In this document: piece after piece, positions 27,241 to 41,980 of the stretch
Layout: every line of letters starts with the position of its first letter
Numbering within the stretch: position 1 is the first letter of the stretch
Assembly (NCBI RefSeq): GCF_048128805.1
Contig: NC_136004.1
Coordinates: 18,846,185 to 18,910,184, forward strand
From: Centroberyx gerrardi
Lineage: Eukaryota; Chordata; Actinopteri; Beryciformes; Berycidae
DNA length: 64,000 nucleotides
Direction of reading: 5' to 3'
The notes under the pieces: generated by a model
The model's input: the letters and a program-made list of their open reading frames with translations, nothing else
Told to the model about the DNA's origin: nothing
The model's database searches: none
Translations under genes and position numbers: made by a program

Positions 27241-27570
27241 TTTCAAAGAACGGTGATTAATGAACAACTATTTAGGATTTTAAGGAAGTGAAACCTGCAA
27301 CCAAGTTCTTAGAAAGACTATTTTATGCTCAAATGACCCAATACGTGTCACAGAATGAGAAATCATTAACATGATTACAATTTGCATGTGTCACAATAGT
27401 TCATGGTCATATGTTATATGTGTGAAATATATATTTAGCTCCAAAGTTCAGCTCAACTTGTAATAAGACAAAGAAAAATGTCCACGCAAAATAATCATGC
27501 AGATGTATAGTGAATACTCACTCATTACATGATGAATTCCAATTCTAACCTTCTGGGAGGTGTTTTAGAG

Positions 27571-27911
27571 CAGTGATTCTCAACCTTTTTCATATCAAGG
27601 ACCTCTACTTTAGTCCACATTAGGGCCGTGGACCCCCATTTGATGAGATTTTGTCTCTCAGACCCAAATCTGAGAATATTTTTATTGTTAGATATGATTT
27701 TGTCCAGAATTCCATGACTATCTATAATGTAGGTAGAGAGATAACAGTGAAACTATGATCAAAACAGTCATTTTTCTACATTCTCTAATTGTGTTAACTT
27801 CTTGTAAATGAAATAATGCTGAAGTTTAACAATTCATCAGTTTGCTGGGGACCCCCTGGAACCCCCTCAAGGACCCCTGGTGGTCCCCGGACCCCACGTT
27901 GAGAACCACTG
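27571..27911. mobile_element. hAT-type MITE, copy 1
   Basis: A 341-bp element with terminal inverted repeats (CAGTGATTCTCAAC left, GTTGAGAACCACTG right) is flanked by an exact 8-bp target duplication TTTTAGAG at 27563-27570 and 27912-27919. It has no coding capacity. It is related along its whole length, in inverted orientation, to 54905-55240. Confidence 0.85.
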
Positions 27912-28861
27912 TTTTAGAGTGCCAAAACCCAGTAAAGATGATTTTAAAAGGTCACTTGTCCCTAGTGGAGTAAAGATTATAAACTAAAAACAATATGCCC
28001 CCTCCCTTCCCAATTTGTATCATTAAACAAGAAATTTAGTGTCAAGGTCCAGGGACGTGGGATTTACTAAAATGTCCTTGCAATTTTGCTGAGGTGGGAT
28101 CGCCAAGGCCACACCTGAACAATATTCTGTAACTGTTTTTTTTACTGTTTTTATTGTCCATGTTGTTTACCAGGTTTGTACTGATTGTCTTGTCTGTCCT
28201 GTTACTCGTGGTAAAGCGAAAGACACATTTCTAGAAAAGTTTTCATATTCGTATTCGTATATGAAGTGAAAGAGAAATGCCAGTCACTTGACACAGAATC
28301 AACACATAACACACATTAACGTGTTGGGATAGGAATGAGAGCAAAATGTGTTTTTCCTGAGTGAGTAGGAAGTGATATTTGGTGGTGGGTGGGTTGCCCC
28401 CTGAACTGGTGAGTAATGGTCAGTGGGAAAGTCCTGTTAAAAAGACTGACAAGGTAACTCCTATCATTTGTGTGTGTGAGAGTGTGTGTGTGTGCATGAG
28501 AGCAAATATGTTTGCGTAATACCAAGTCTGTTTATCTGAAATATCTTGTCAGTGGCTGACATGTATTATGTTGCAGTATTTCAGCTAAGGCACGGGACAA
28601 CCCCCGAAACCTACAGTACACACAGCATATCTCTCGCCATCTTGCAGTCATTTATTAGAAACACACATACGTATTATATTGCTGAAATTTGACATGCAAA
28701 ATAGTTTTGAGGAAATGCATTCCCATCCCCTTGAGGCTCTGTATAGTATCTTATCTAATAACTGTATCTGTACTGTTTCTGACTCACGTCACCAATGTGC
28801 CATGATGATGCATGCTGATGTGTTGGTGTGTTTACAGTCTCTCTGACACTTATGCCAATGA

Positions 28862-28868
28862 TATAAAA
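28862..28868 (+). promoter_or_regulatory. il12b: TATA box of il12b
   Basis: TATAAAA lies 112 bases upstream of the il12b start codon, predicting a transcription start near 28890 and a leader of about 90 nt. A TATA promoter fits an inducible cytokine gene. Confidence 0.6.
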
Positions 28869-28979
28869 TGAGCCCCGCCAAGCAGTGTGAGCATATCATC
28901 ATCAGGATTACTAAGCCTGAACTTCTGCTCAAGATTTTCTGAAGGGTCATCAAACACTAGACAGTGTTACTTCATCCAA

Positions 28980-29642
28980 ATGGTAAGAAAAAGCTACGAG
29001 GAGAAAAATCTTCACTAAATGACAAGATGCTTAAGACAGGCTATAGTGAACGGCTTTTTTAAAATTACATTTATCATCTGGTCATACACTATGGTATATG
29101 CTCTAGTCTGATTGTATGTGGTAAATGATAAGAATGAGACATTAATTTGATCAACTTTGCTATTTTGGGCCGTAAGTTAAATTCAATTTTTCAAAAAAGT
29201 TGTGTGACAATTTTTTTTTTAATTGTCACGCAATTAAAAACATTGTGCTTTTCTGAATATAAATATCAGCCCAGTGAAATGTAAAGTGCTCATAGGCAGA
29301 GAGATATCTCATTCTTTCTCAGTTGCAGATAAAATAAATAATTATCACCAGGTATAAAGGTAGCATACCAATGGGTTATTATTCAGAATTTAGTAATCAT
29401 TTATCATTTTCAATATCCCTCTCTTCCTCTTTCCCTTTCTCTCTGTCACACTCTCAGGGGACTTTGTCACTGTGGATATTTGGGATTCTGTTCATCAGCC
29501 TGCCAGCAGCATATGGACTCACTTCCTTCCCTAAAAATGGTAAGTTTTGGGTGTTTTTTTTTATTCATTTTGCCACATCTTGTAACATATCCTCACTTGT
29601 CAACGTGTTCTATATCTGTTTCTTCTTTGATATAAATGACAT

Positions 29643-29698
<56 letters not shown>

Positions 29699-32600
29699 TG
29701 TGTGTTTACCTGTATCTATGTGTCTGAAGTGGTAGCGGCTATGAAGGATGATCCCAATCCAGTCACACTGACCTGTGATGTGGAGTCTGGCGTGCCCGTT
29801 GAGTGGAAGTTTACCTCTAATGGGGGGGAAATGGAGAAGATGGATTGGGACAGTGCCCAGCAGGTCGGTGCAAATCTGAATGTGAGCGAGGTGGACGAAC
29901 CGATGGTAGGAGAATACAGCTGCTGGAGTGGAGGAAAAAAGTTTTCATCAACCTATCTTCTGCTGCGGGTTCCTGAGGAAGAGGTGGAAGATGCAGGTGA
30001 GACTTTCTTGTTTGTTTGTTTTTTCCACATTTTTCTCTTTTGCGTACTTGCAGAGCAATAAAGAAGGGAGCCACTGAAATATAAGAACTCATATAGGGTG
30101 AAGGTACAGTCTATGAAAGTGGGATACATACTTGTGAACATGAACGAAGCTAGGGGTGACAAAGCGACGTCTTGACTCTGTGATGCCATCGAGAATGGAA
30201 TATTTCTCTTATCTTTGACACCAAAATTGGCTTTATTTTGTGGTAGTGCTTTCAGTTCTGAATCAGATCACAAAATACACTCATATCTGCATAAAACTAT
30301 CTTGAGTATTGTCACAGTCAAACAAACTTTCTCATTTCTGGCTGTGTAGGCCAACATTGAAAGTTCACATACAAACTGAACTGTAACACAGAATAGTTCA
30401 GTTTGTATGTAACATAAATGACTGAAATTCAGTAGTATTTTCCCCTTGAAGCCTAGAGCCTAAACGGTCACAAAAGCCAAACATTTTACATGAAACTTTT
30501 AATCACTTCCACTGTGTGTCTTTATAGATTCAGATTCAGCCATCAGATGCTGGGCTCGGTCTTATAACTGTAACTTCAACTGTAGCTGGACCCTCGGTAA
30601 ATACACAGCAGTGCGCCTTGGACTGGGCCAGGACTGGTAAGACAAAAAGAGAACACAGACAGATTAACCCAAAGCAGCCAGCAATCATTGGGAGAGACAC
30701 AACGCTTGCTATTTGTGACAGACAAGAAAAAAGACAGAAGCAATTCTCAGCTGCATAATATCTCACTCAGTGTCCGTTTTACCACCCGCCTCTGCAGCAT
30801 TGAAGGTAACAAGTCTTGCGACTGGGTCAGCAGCAGTGATGGGGGATTCCAGTTTGAGCTGTCCCACACCCTCTCACCCTACGCTGAGGAAAGCACCATG
30901 TTTGAAGTCACTGCTGAGGCCATCAACGACCAGGACTTCCTCAAGATGACCAAGAGATTTTATCTCAGAGACATCAGTGAGTTGAGCAAAACTAGTTAGA
31001 TAAAGGCAGAGTCTTCTTCCAAAAAGTCATTTACAGGATTTGAAAAAAACAAAAAACAAAACAACACCTCTTACAAAATCATTGCTCACATAATAGAAAA
31101 AAGAATATTGCGTTATCTTTCAAGTATTAGAAAGTTTAAGATATTTTCTCAGGGAGGGATGAAATTACACATTTTAATATAGTGGAATACTCTTTAACTC
31201 TGATGATTCAGCGTTAGTAGCCTACATGTGGATGAAACTTTCAGATGGAGTAAAAAACCCAAGGCATATTCCACACACTTCTAAAACTTAGCTAGAAAAC
31301 AGTATAATCCCAAAAAAACAAAGTGACAAACTTTAAGATGCAAGTGCCAAAACAAAGGGGCAAATAAAGAAAATAAAAAGTGCGATTCATGCCATCATCA
31401 GTGCTTTATGCCAATTTATAGAAGTGTGTAGAATATGTCTTTGACTTTTCATATAATTATATACTTTATATATACTATTGAAATAATGAATAATTAATTT
31501 CAGCCAAAATTCTAGTGCATATAGAGTTATAGAGTTATATAGTTATGTAGTGTTTTTTTAGATGATTCTTTACTGACACTTTAACCTGTGTTGTTTCTTT
31601 AAACTCTGCAGTCCAGCCAGACAGTCCCGAGATAGTTCGGTGTCAGGAGGTCGGTGAGGAGCTGAACGTCACCATAGATCCACCATCCAGCTGGTCCACT
31701 CCTCACAGCTTCTTCAGTCTGGAGCACGAGATAGAATATGTATATAAAGACAATGGCAAGGTACTGAAAAGACACTCAGACACACACACAAGCAGGCAGT
31801 GACTCCTGAAATAAAACAAAGTCTAACGATCTCTCTCTCTCTCTCTCCACTGCATTTTTTGGTACTGTCCAATCCCTTTGGCTTCAGACTGAGAGCTCAC
31901 CCGCTCCTGTGATCCCGAAGAGGATCAGCAAGCTGAGGGTTCGCACCAGAGACTCGCTGGTGCGCTCAGCCTGGAGCCAGTGGTCTCCCTGGAAAAATGT
32001 AACCCACTGAAATTATTTAAACCCACCACTTATCTCCTCCTGCTCTCCCTTTTATACTTGCATCTCTACCAATATCCTTTCATACTGTCCCTCTGCTGTC
32101 TTCACTATCTGTTTCACCCTTTCAAACAGCTCAGATGTCTCTTCTGTGGCTGTTTCCCTCTGGGGCAAACATAGGCTGATGGCCCAGTGATGCCACAGTA
32201 CTCACCATATTCTCACTTTAAGAGTTTCATGTTGGAATGTAAAATCAGCACAGCACACCTTTATTTAAGTACTTCACTCAAAACGATCTATTTATTCATG
32301 TATCTATTTATTTATTTAGTTATTTATTTATTTTAACTTATCAGCTCAAAAAGTGAAGCCAATATCAATACAGATATGTTGCCAAATGTGAAAGGAAGGC
32401 CAAAGGAAAACTTTCTTTTCAAATAACAGCACTAAATAAGAAAACAATTGTTCCTACAACAGTTGTGAACTCATGACCATACTGTAACTCATCTAATAGC
32501 CCATCTAACATTAACATATTTATAACTTCATGTAATAAGGAAACTTAATTTGAATTGCAAACAACGGAGTCCAGCTCAGTTTACAGTATAGACAGACTTT

Positions 32601-34447
32601 GATATACAGCGTGCTTCCAGTCCCTCTTATTTTTGTATGAGTGTGTTGGTGTTTCTGTGTAGTTTGGTGGTTTGGCTCTGTGCACCACAAGTGGCTATTA
32701 AAAGAGCTCTGTGTTTCCTTCCTTATACGTGTTCCTTGTTCATTTATATGTGTAGATTTGTGAACAGTATGTTCCTTAATTTTTACTGTATAAAGTTCAA
32801 AGCTTCTGCAAATTTGATTTGTTCTAAAATACTGAATGAGTCAGGGTGATGTAATATACCACTTCTAATGTAAAATAAATAGGTTAGAAAATGAAAGTAG
32901 TCATTTTTACCATTTCCTAAAAGGCACTAGTCACTAAAAATGAGGTACTAGTATTTATTTTTAGTCACTATTCACTATCCTGCCCATTAAAAGGCATGAG
33001 TCACTAGAAATTAGGCCTAGTACTCTAATCCAGTTCTACTAGTTATTATTCATTCATTACTAGTAACTATTTATTAAAGACTAGTTGGTATTCCACTCTT
33101 CACTAGTGAATGTTGTATTGTTACGGTCGCTACTGACTAGGGACGAGTGGTTTTTCAATAATGATTAGTTTTTATTCCATTTGATACTACAATTTTTTGT
33201 ATTTTTTGTTTTCAGTTTGACTACTAACACATGCAGTATGATCAACATCTAGTTTTGAGAAGTCATTATCATATGTCAAGTATTTAAAAATATGTCTAGT
33301 ATTAACAAAAATGTTGATATCTTCATTCGGAAAAAAAAATAGAAGTTAACAAACTATTTAGTAGCTACAGTGACAGTGGAAAAGTGACAAGAAAAAATGA
33401 AATTAGGAACTAGTGATTAATAAATAGTTACTAGTAACTAACTAGGCTAGTAGAAGTGGATTAGAGACTAGTAAGTATTGAAAAGCTGATATCTAAAATC
33501 TGTAGCCCCATAGGATTCAAATGAAAAACTGCTTATTTTTTTGTTTAAGAACATAAAAGTGACAAAATGAAATAAGATAAGTACTAGTATTAATGGAAAT
33601 TAATTAAAGTAATGTTACTAGTAAAAAGAGACAAGTGACTATAGTCAAAACCAAACAAGTCATTAGTATCTTGTTTGCTTTTCAGTATGTTTGGAACGTC
33701 TCTTCCTGCATACTTAGCTGTTACTTCTGAATACCAATTGCAAAAAATGAAGAATTGCTCAAAAGACAACAAGGCTAGCAATCATACCGACTTTATCAAT
33801 GAAAATTTTGACTGTGGCTGCTAAACTTGTCTACTCTACCAGCCAAATTGGTGGCTGGTAATTAATTATTATTTTGAGTTTATTTTCTGTTCTTAAAGTC
33901 AGTTGAATGTGTGAAATAGTGAGATTGGCACCTGCATGTAATCTATTAGGCTAGTCACTGTGGCTGGTGGATGTAAAAATCAGTTTACCTGTTGAAAACC
34001 CAACAAAAAATGCAATGCAACAAATGCTGCCCATTGAACGCCCCACCTTGCCATGGAGTAGAGCTTAAATGGCTTGAAGCTTCAGCAGTAAAAGACACTG
34101 ACACACAGCACTAGGTCTAACATGAGGGAAATGTAAAACCGCACACCTTGATTCAAAGCAAAACAGCAAGTCCTCCAATTTTTACACATTTCAGATTATT
34201 AGGTTTAGAGCAGCATTTTATTATTGCTTTTTAAACGTCATTGTCATGGTATCCCCAGTGAAAACAGTGGGAATTTCTGCTTTTAGATCCTAATCTCTCA
34301 TTTGCCTCATTGCAGGTGTTGACAGGAAAAAAGAAGCTATGCAAATGCAAAAACACAGCCAAATACTGCTGTCCAGAGCTGCTACCTGAAGACATGGGCC
34401 ACTGCAAGAGAAAGCAGGGGGGAAAGACCAAATCAAAGCCAAACTAA
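28980..34447 (+). CDS. il12b: Interleukin-12 subunit beta (p40)
   Basis: Eight coding exons: 28980-28982 (only the ATG), 29458-29539, 29730-29996, 30528-30636, 30798-30976, 31612-31760, 31888-31998 and 34316-34447; 1032 bp, 343 aa. A hydrophobic signal peptide (about residues 2-21) leads into an Ig-like domain (Cys44...Cys93, N-glycosylation site Asn79). Two fibronectin type III/cytokine receptor domains follow, with CWxRSYNCNFNCSW at about 125-138, FYLRDIIQPDSP at the domain junction and the signature WSQWS at 292-296. p40 is secreted and pairs with p35 (IL-12) or p19 (IL-23), driving Th1/Th17-type responses. The C-terminal 43 residues (exon 8) extend beyond the mammalian end and are rich in Lys with five Cys. 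Fish carry several p40 paralogues; which one this is cannot be decided here. Confidence 0.94.
29647..29698. repeat. GT microsatellite in il12b intron 2
   Basis: GT run ending 31 bases before the acceptor of the Ig-domain exon at 29730, a place where length change could affect splicing. Confidence 0.9.
32890..33640. mobile_element. ACTAGT-rich foldback element in il12b intron 7
   Basis: The region is dense in CTAGT words. Arms at about 33015-33085 and 33408-33475 are inverted relative to each other (the reverse complement of the first matches the second over roughly 60 bases with small gaps). It is non-coding. A related CTAGT-rich stretch lies at 53020-53290. Confidence 0.4.
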
Positions 34448-34516
34448 TGAGACGATTCTGGTTTATGTGCATAACCGAATCTTGATGGTTTAGGATAGTT
34501 ATTTGGAAAAGAGTTC

Positions 34517-34522
34517 AATAAA
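34517..34522 (+). terminator. il12b: il12b polyadenylation signal
   Basis: AATAAA lies 70 bases after the il12b stop codon and is the nearest usable signal. Confidence 0.55.
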
Positions 34523-34539
34523 AAAACAAGCATCCCAAC

Positions 34540-36022
34540 CTAGCTGGAATTATTTTGTTATACAAGCACATTCCCAGTCATTTAAGACTAGAGACACATA
34601 AATGAGTGAATGGAAAAAATATTTGGATGTGTATATGCAGAAATGAAATATATATATATATACATAGCATGTACCACATTTTTGATTACTCTGCAGTGGT
34701 TGATTTAAGATTTAACAATGGTGGGGATGGTGGGGAGGTTAACTGTTGTCTAACATTTTACTATACTTTACATTAAACTATAACAAGAATAGAGTTATAT
34801 CTTAGCAGACAGGTAGCCTACTGGCTTCTTTACTGAACCGAATGTTCACTTGAATGTTCACTTGGCATACAATTAAGAGTAATAATGTAGAGATGACTCA
34901 AGTAAAATTTTGAGCAGGGGTAGGAAGGTTCCCAAAAATTAATTTACTCATTTTTAAAATCAGTATAATCAGTATCAAGTGCTACTTGATTCAGTCATAT
35001 TTCTGGCCCCATCTGGTGGAGGTTACAAAAATAAATATGCATTGTCCCACTGCTGCCACATCAATAGGAAACAAAACTAAAATAAAACGTGTTATTCCAG
35101 TGGTCTAGGGGAAGTCCAGCCAATACAACTCTCCCAAAGCAGAAAACCAGAAATCTAAGACTCAAAAATACCTAAATTTTTTAAAATGTTTTCTCAATGT
35201 GCATCACGTGTGTCCTCCAAGAAAATTTTTCTGAAAACCATGTGAACTGTGTTAAACTTTCCACAGGTTGCCCCTGCCCTTTGTGTCCTATAGGTGCCCT
35301 TTTCAGACTGAAACACTGAGATAAGAGTTTCATTGCTAACACTGATCACACAAGGAGATATAAGCTGAAAGGGGCTTATAACCAGTCTGAAGGGCATTTA
35401 TACCACAGCATTCCCTACATGTAGGCTCTTCAAACCCAGCACACATGCCTTACTCTCTTCAAGAGCCTATGTTGGTCAGCAGTGAGGCCTACATCTATTC
35501 TAATTGTCACACCATTAACTTTATGATTGCTTTTGGTCTGGATATCATCCATATTTACAAAAAAATGGATGTCAGGGGAAGTGGACTTTTAAATATATTT
35601 TTTAATGGCATTTCTGCTTTATTAGACAGTTAACAGTGAAAAGAGACACAGAAAAAAGAGTTCCACAAGGATTTGAACCCAACATGTTGCAATTACATGG
35701 TAGGCAACTGTCAGTCCAGAGTTTTTTTTTTTCGTTTTTTTCTCGAGAATTTCAACCCTGACCGAGTCACTGCTCGCTGCATATGGTACAGGTAAGATCA
35801 GAGATAAAACACCGAAGGCTCTCTGTAAGGCTCTTTGTCAAGCTCCAGGTACGCACGCGCAAGGAAACAAACACGGAAGTGCCTCATAAACAAACGTTCG
35901 AATCGCTCTCTCCTCAGCCAATCGATGTGGACACTTTGGCAAAAGCCCGCCTTCAAATATATAAAGCCACACTGAGTCTGGTGGTGTTTGTAACGTCGCG
36001 TAGCTCTGCAAATGTCTTGAAC
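34540..36022. other. Intergenic region il12b-pradc1
   Basis: No gene is seen. It holds a SINE-like repeat relic (35575-35725) and, at the right end, the probable pradc1 promoter and 5' UTR (GC-richer from about 35830). Confidence 0.5.
35575..35725 (-). repeat. tRNA-like (SINE-type) repeat relic
   Basis: The minus strand contains GGGTTCAAATCC, a good Pol III B box, and a tail matching a common fish repeat (plus-strand motif TTTCTGCTTTATTAGACAG). It is diverged and short, with no clear target duplication. Confidence 0.4.
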
Positions 36023-37729
<1,707 letters not shown>

Positions 37730-40700
37730 AGCCGACACACACCTGCAGATGTACCCGCATCCCCACATGAATTTACATCCATGCACCCACATGCATATCC
37801 TGTCGGCAGTGAATAAACACACAGCCTCACGCAACAACAAAACAAGCATATGCACACATGCATTAGAACAAACACCCATAGGCGCATGGGCTTGGCGCAG
37901 TGCACTTTGACACCTGTGTGTGTACAATGGACTCTTTGCTAGAGCCTCTCTGTTCCACCGTCTGTGGCAGCAGCTTCTTTAGACACCTGTCACTGACAGA
38001 TGATTCAGCAGAAAACACCTTCACTAATTCTCAGTTCTCTGGCTGAAGCTGACTGAATTGTCCAGTGGTTGTGAAGATGATAAGATGAATTTATCTTTGA
38101 GTAGAGCAGACTCCAGGAAGTTCAATGCAGATGTGCTGTTGGTCACTACTCAGTGATGAAACTATAAGACAATAAGATATACAGTGATATACAAGTTTAA
38201 ACCAACACATACAGTATGTGCTTGGATTGCACCATTCTTCTGTCCTCTCCAGTATTGCAAGCTGTTGAGAAGGCCTCTAGGGTGGGAAAATGAAACCCTG
38301 GCCCTCTCATGACAGCATGCTACTGTATTGAAAAAAGGGAATGTCTTCTCATTGTCAAAATGTGAATTAATCTTGCTCATCTGCATGAATTTAGACAGGG
38401 TGGCACTCAGATAACACTGTCCATTATGGCAAATAAATATAAAAAGATGATATTTTTTGCATAAAATATTGTGTATATTTATTAGCTTTTCTGAGCTACA
38501 TTTCTACACCTTGCAAGACCATAGGCACATTCTGTTTACATGTGCTTTGCCCCTAATCGCCCAGACTGCTGTGAGTAATAACTGTAGTTGTTGCATTTTT
38601 TAAAACTGAAACCCGAGTGATAGCAATGGACTCACTTCATTAAATTAACATTTCTATTTGTGATTTCAAATATGAAATGCTATGCTTCTGCTCAATTAAT
38701 CTAGCTAAATTAGCTGTTTCAAATATTCATGGCATGGCAAACATGCAATGAAATGCACATTCCCAGTCCACTTGTCACTTATCCTACCACTACCAACAGA
38801 GGGTGCTGCATGGCAACTTTCCCTTGTAGAAATGTAAATTTACTGAGACTAGTGTCAGATCAATAGGATCCTCTCATTTCAAATGCTTCCTTGATCATTT
38901 AGGTGGTTCCAATAGCCAAATGGCTATTGGCTATACAATGGCTAGATGGCAGAATGCACATTGCAACATGCCTTTGAATTAATTAGGCGTGAAAGTGCTG
39001 TCCAGTGTGTTTACCAGAAAACGTAATACTCCGATCATTACTTTGAGAAAATCCATGAGAACAAGTAGTCCTATGAAAAGATATTCACCCTCATCTTTTA
39101 AATGAGGTAGGACGATCAGAAAACTCTGGTCAAATCGAACTTTAATTGAAATTTCTGCATTACTTTTTATTAGTGACTTTGACAAACTTATCTTGAAAGG
39201 TTGGCTATGACTATATGACCATCTCAATCTGTTGCGTGAGTGATTTGAATGTAAAATATTTGCGACATTTTTCAAGCTCAACAGGGCTAAATACGTTTAT
39301 TTTTGAAGAAAAATAGACCTGTTAGCCATTTCTGCACTTTTTTGGCCACAAATGAGACTTGTCCATTATGTCAGTTATCCTCACAGGGATCATGCATCTA
39401 ATCTACTGCTAAACCAACCCAACACACCATGCAAAGAACTATTTGAATTGTGTTAAATATAAAGGCACCGTCCTGCTTTTCCCTACTTTGTCTGTATTCA
39501 ATCTTAATTTTCTTTCATATTGTAGTGGAGTAATTTTTATGTCCAGGTTTCTGTTAAGGAATTGGTTATCTATCTAGTGTACATTGTATCACTTCCCTGA
39601 GGTGGTTCTTTGGGGCAGTAGTAACCTCAGCCTCTTTTTGTGGTTAGCTACCTTTTCTTGGTGGCTTTACCTTTTTGCAGGCACTGACGACTTCCCTGAA
39701 ACATCACATTTGGTTTGCATGACTAGCAGTTAACTTTCTGCTCAATAAAAGCAAAATTACATTACTCTAATAGAACTACTTAGAGGTAAGTGATACTGTA
39801 TGCAGTATATATTTTTTTCAATTGGTTGACTTACACTGTATGAAATCCGTCCTGAAAACAGTTTTTGGTTTGTGGCTTTAAGTTCTGTGTGCAAGGGTAA
39901 AAACAGCTTTTTTAAAGAACTGAACAATCCATTAATTTGCCCGGAGGCAAGCTGTACGGGCTCTGTAAGTGGACCAAACATTAAATATTTGATCAATTGT
40001 GTTCTCGATTTCATTGTTTTAATCCTCCGTCTTGTTCTAAATAAAACCAGTTTTATGGATTATCACATGGCAAAATTGAGTTTGCAGATATAGGCATTTA
40101 AAGCTGGAACATCAGAAGCTTAATGATAGTTAATTAAGATTTTACTCCCTTGGGCACTTAGTGCCTTGACATTTTATCATGCAACTACATAGAATAAGAC
40201 TGCTAAAATAATATAATAATATATAATAAATGGTATCTGAACAATTCTGAACAGCTTCAAAATGGTGCAGTAAATGTTCAGCATAATATCTCAAAGGAAC
40301 ACACATGGTCTAGATCGGCTGTAATCTTGGGAGGCATTTAATACACTTTGCAACAAAGGATGTGGGTAATTATGACAACATTTTATAGAATGAAAGTTAA
40401 GAAATAAACTATTTCTGAACATTTGCTTTTAAATTTGAAAATCAGACATAGGCTAATTCTGTTTGACAAGAACTCAAGACACATGAAGAAGGCAGTAGAA
40501 AAGCATTTCAACCAAAGGGGAAATTCCAAATTTCACTGTTTACTCTACGTTTACTAGTAACCTGTTGATAGTCTTACATTCCACTTAATACAGATGGAAA
40601 AACTTTCATTAACCCTTCAGTTGGATTAGAGTAACAGCCTGGTGTTATAGAAATGCCAAAAGAAGAGCCTGGAATAACCTTTTGATGATTTACATATGAG

Positions 40701-41980
40701 AACATTATAGATTTTGACACTATGATTTGGAAGCTAGAGGGAGGAACAAGCTATGTCAACAGACTGATGTCTTACTCTATAAGATTGCCAACTACATCAA
40801 GAAAATTCTTTAAATGTATGGCCACTCTTGATAAAGATAAAGTTATAGCCGGCTGCTGCTCCACTGTTGGACATACAGTAAACTATGTGTCTTTCTTGAC
40901 TCTTCTGTATCATTTTCCAAAGAAGGCCATCATTTGAACTGAATCTGCAAAAGAAGAGGAAGAGCTTTGAGACGCATATTAAATTATATTAAGATTCATA
41001 ATTATGGAATATATAGCCAAAATTATTAATGCCAATATGGTTTTATGTTGTTTGCAGATACCATAGTGTTTTCTATCAGATTATGAAGATCAAACCAGAC
41101 CAGGAGTTTTATTAAACTTTTGACTTGGTCTGTTTAAACACAATTGTAAAAATCACAAGTTGACTGCCACCACTTTTCACTTAAATCCCATAAGTGACCA
41201 CACAACAATATTTGCTAAACATGGTGTGTAGAAATAGCCCATGGGAAATTGGTCTGCTCAGATAAATGAAAGGTGTGTTAATTCCCTCTGCATTGGTGAC
41301 AAAATTCCCATGTTCTGCAGTCAAACTACAGATTATATTATAAAGACCAATCCTTATTCAAAACGTAAACACAGGAGCAGGATGTGGAATCTGGTGACAT
41401 TTTTGGATTCATAAATTGTCTGACATTTTTTATTTATTATCTAGATATTGACATTTTTCAAACTAGGCCTATATAGAATCTTGTCACAGCCCCACGAGTT
41501 CATCTGTCATCTATTTTATGATTGTCCGGTTTACAATTTTCGGTATAAACGTTCTCAACATAATAACAAATAAACAGTAGCCTAAATGGGAATATTTTTA
41601 TTCATAAAAGATACAATTTATTTTGAATGTGAAAACGATCCATGCATTGTCTTGTAAGCTATGGCATTTTTTTTTTTTTATTCAGTCAGACTTTAGAATC
41701 CTGACTGGCTTGCTCATTTCTAGCCTACATTAACTGCTTCTCTGAAAAGCTGATATAATAAAAAAGAGTAGATACAAATTGAGTGAGAGAGATCTTGGCA
41801 AAACTCTGTGACAGCTAAAATGTGTTTAAAATATTCCGCACAGTGATTTTGGGGTAAGGTGTGTTTATATTGGTCTTTGATAGGCTGAGGATAGACTGTT
41901 TGGAGTCAAGGCACCTGCAGTCTATTTGGAAATGGAATGAGAAAAAGCTTGTTTTGCATCCAGTCTATGCGCACATGTCG
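37730..41980. other. Gene-free stretch pradc1 to first receptor
   Basis: It begins with the pradc1 3' UTR. Otherwise AT-rich DNA with only short open frames and no recognisable protein, RNA gene or complete repeat. Confidence 0.5.

Larger units (their letters stand above)
26110..28860. other. Intergenic region btf3-il12b
   Basis: No gene is recognised. It contains a decayed LINE-like stretch (about 26750-27240) and a complete hAT MITE (27571-27911); the rest is AT-rich unique-looking DNA. Confidence 0.5.

Noticed and set aside
30688-30797. Frame open upstream of il12b exon 5, as an extension of that exon
   Set aside because: The exon 4 donor at 30636 and the acceptor at 30797 restore the conserved DC...EGNKSC join expected from fish p40; the extension has no similarity.
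38979-39281. 100-codon minus-strand frame between pradc1 and the receptors
   Set aside because: No domain, no codon signal and no neighbouring exons; its length is within chance for AT-rich DNA.
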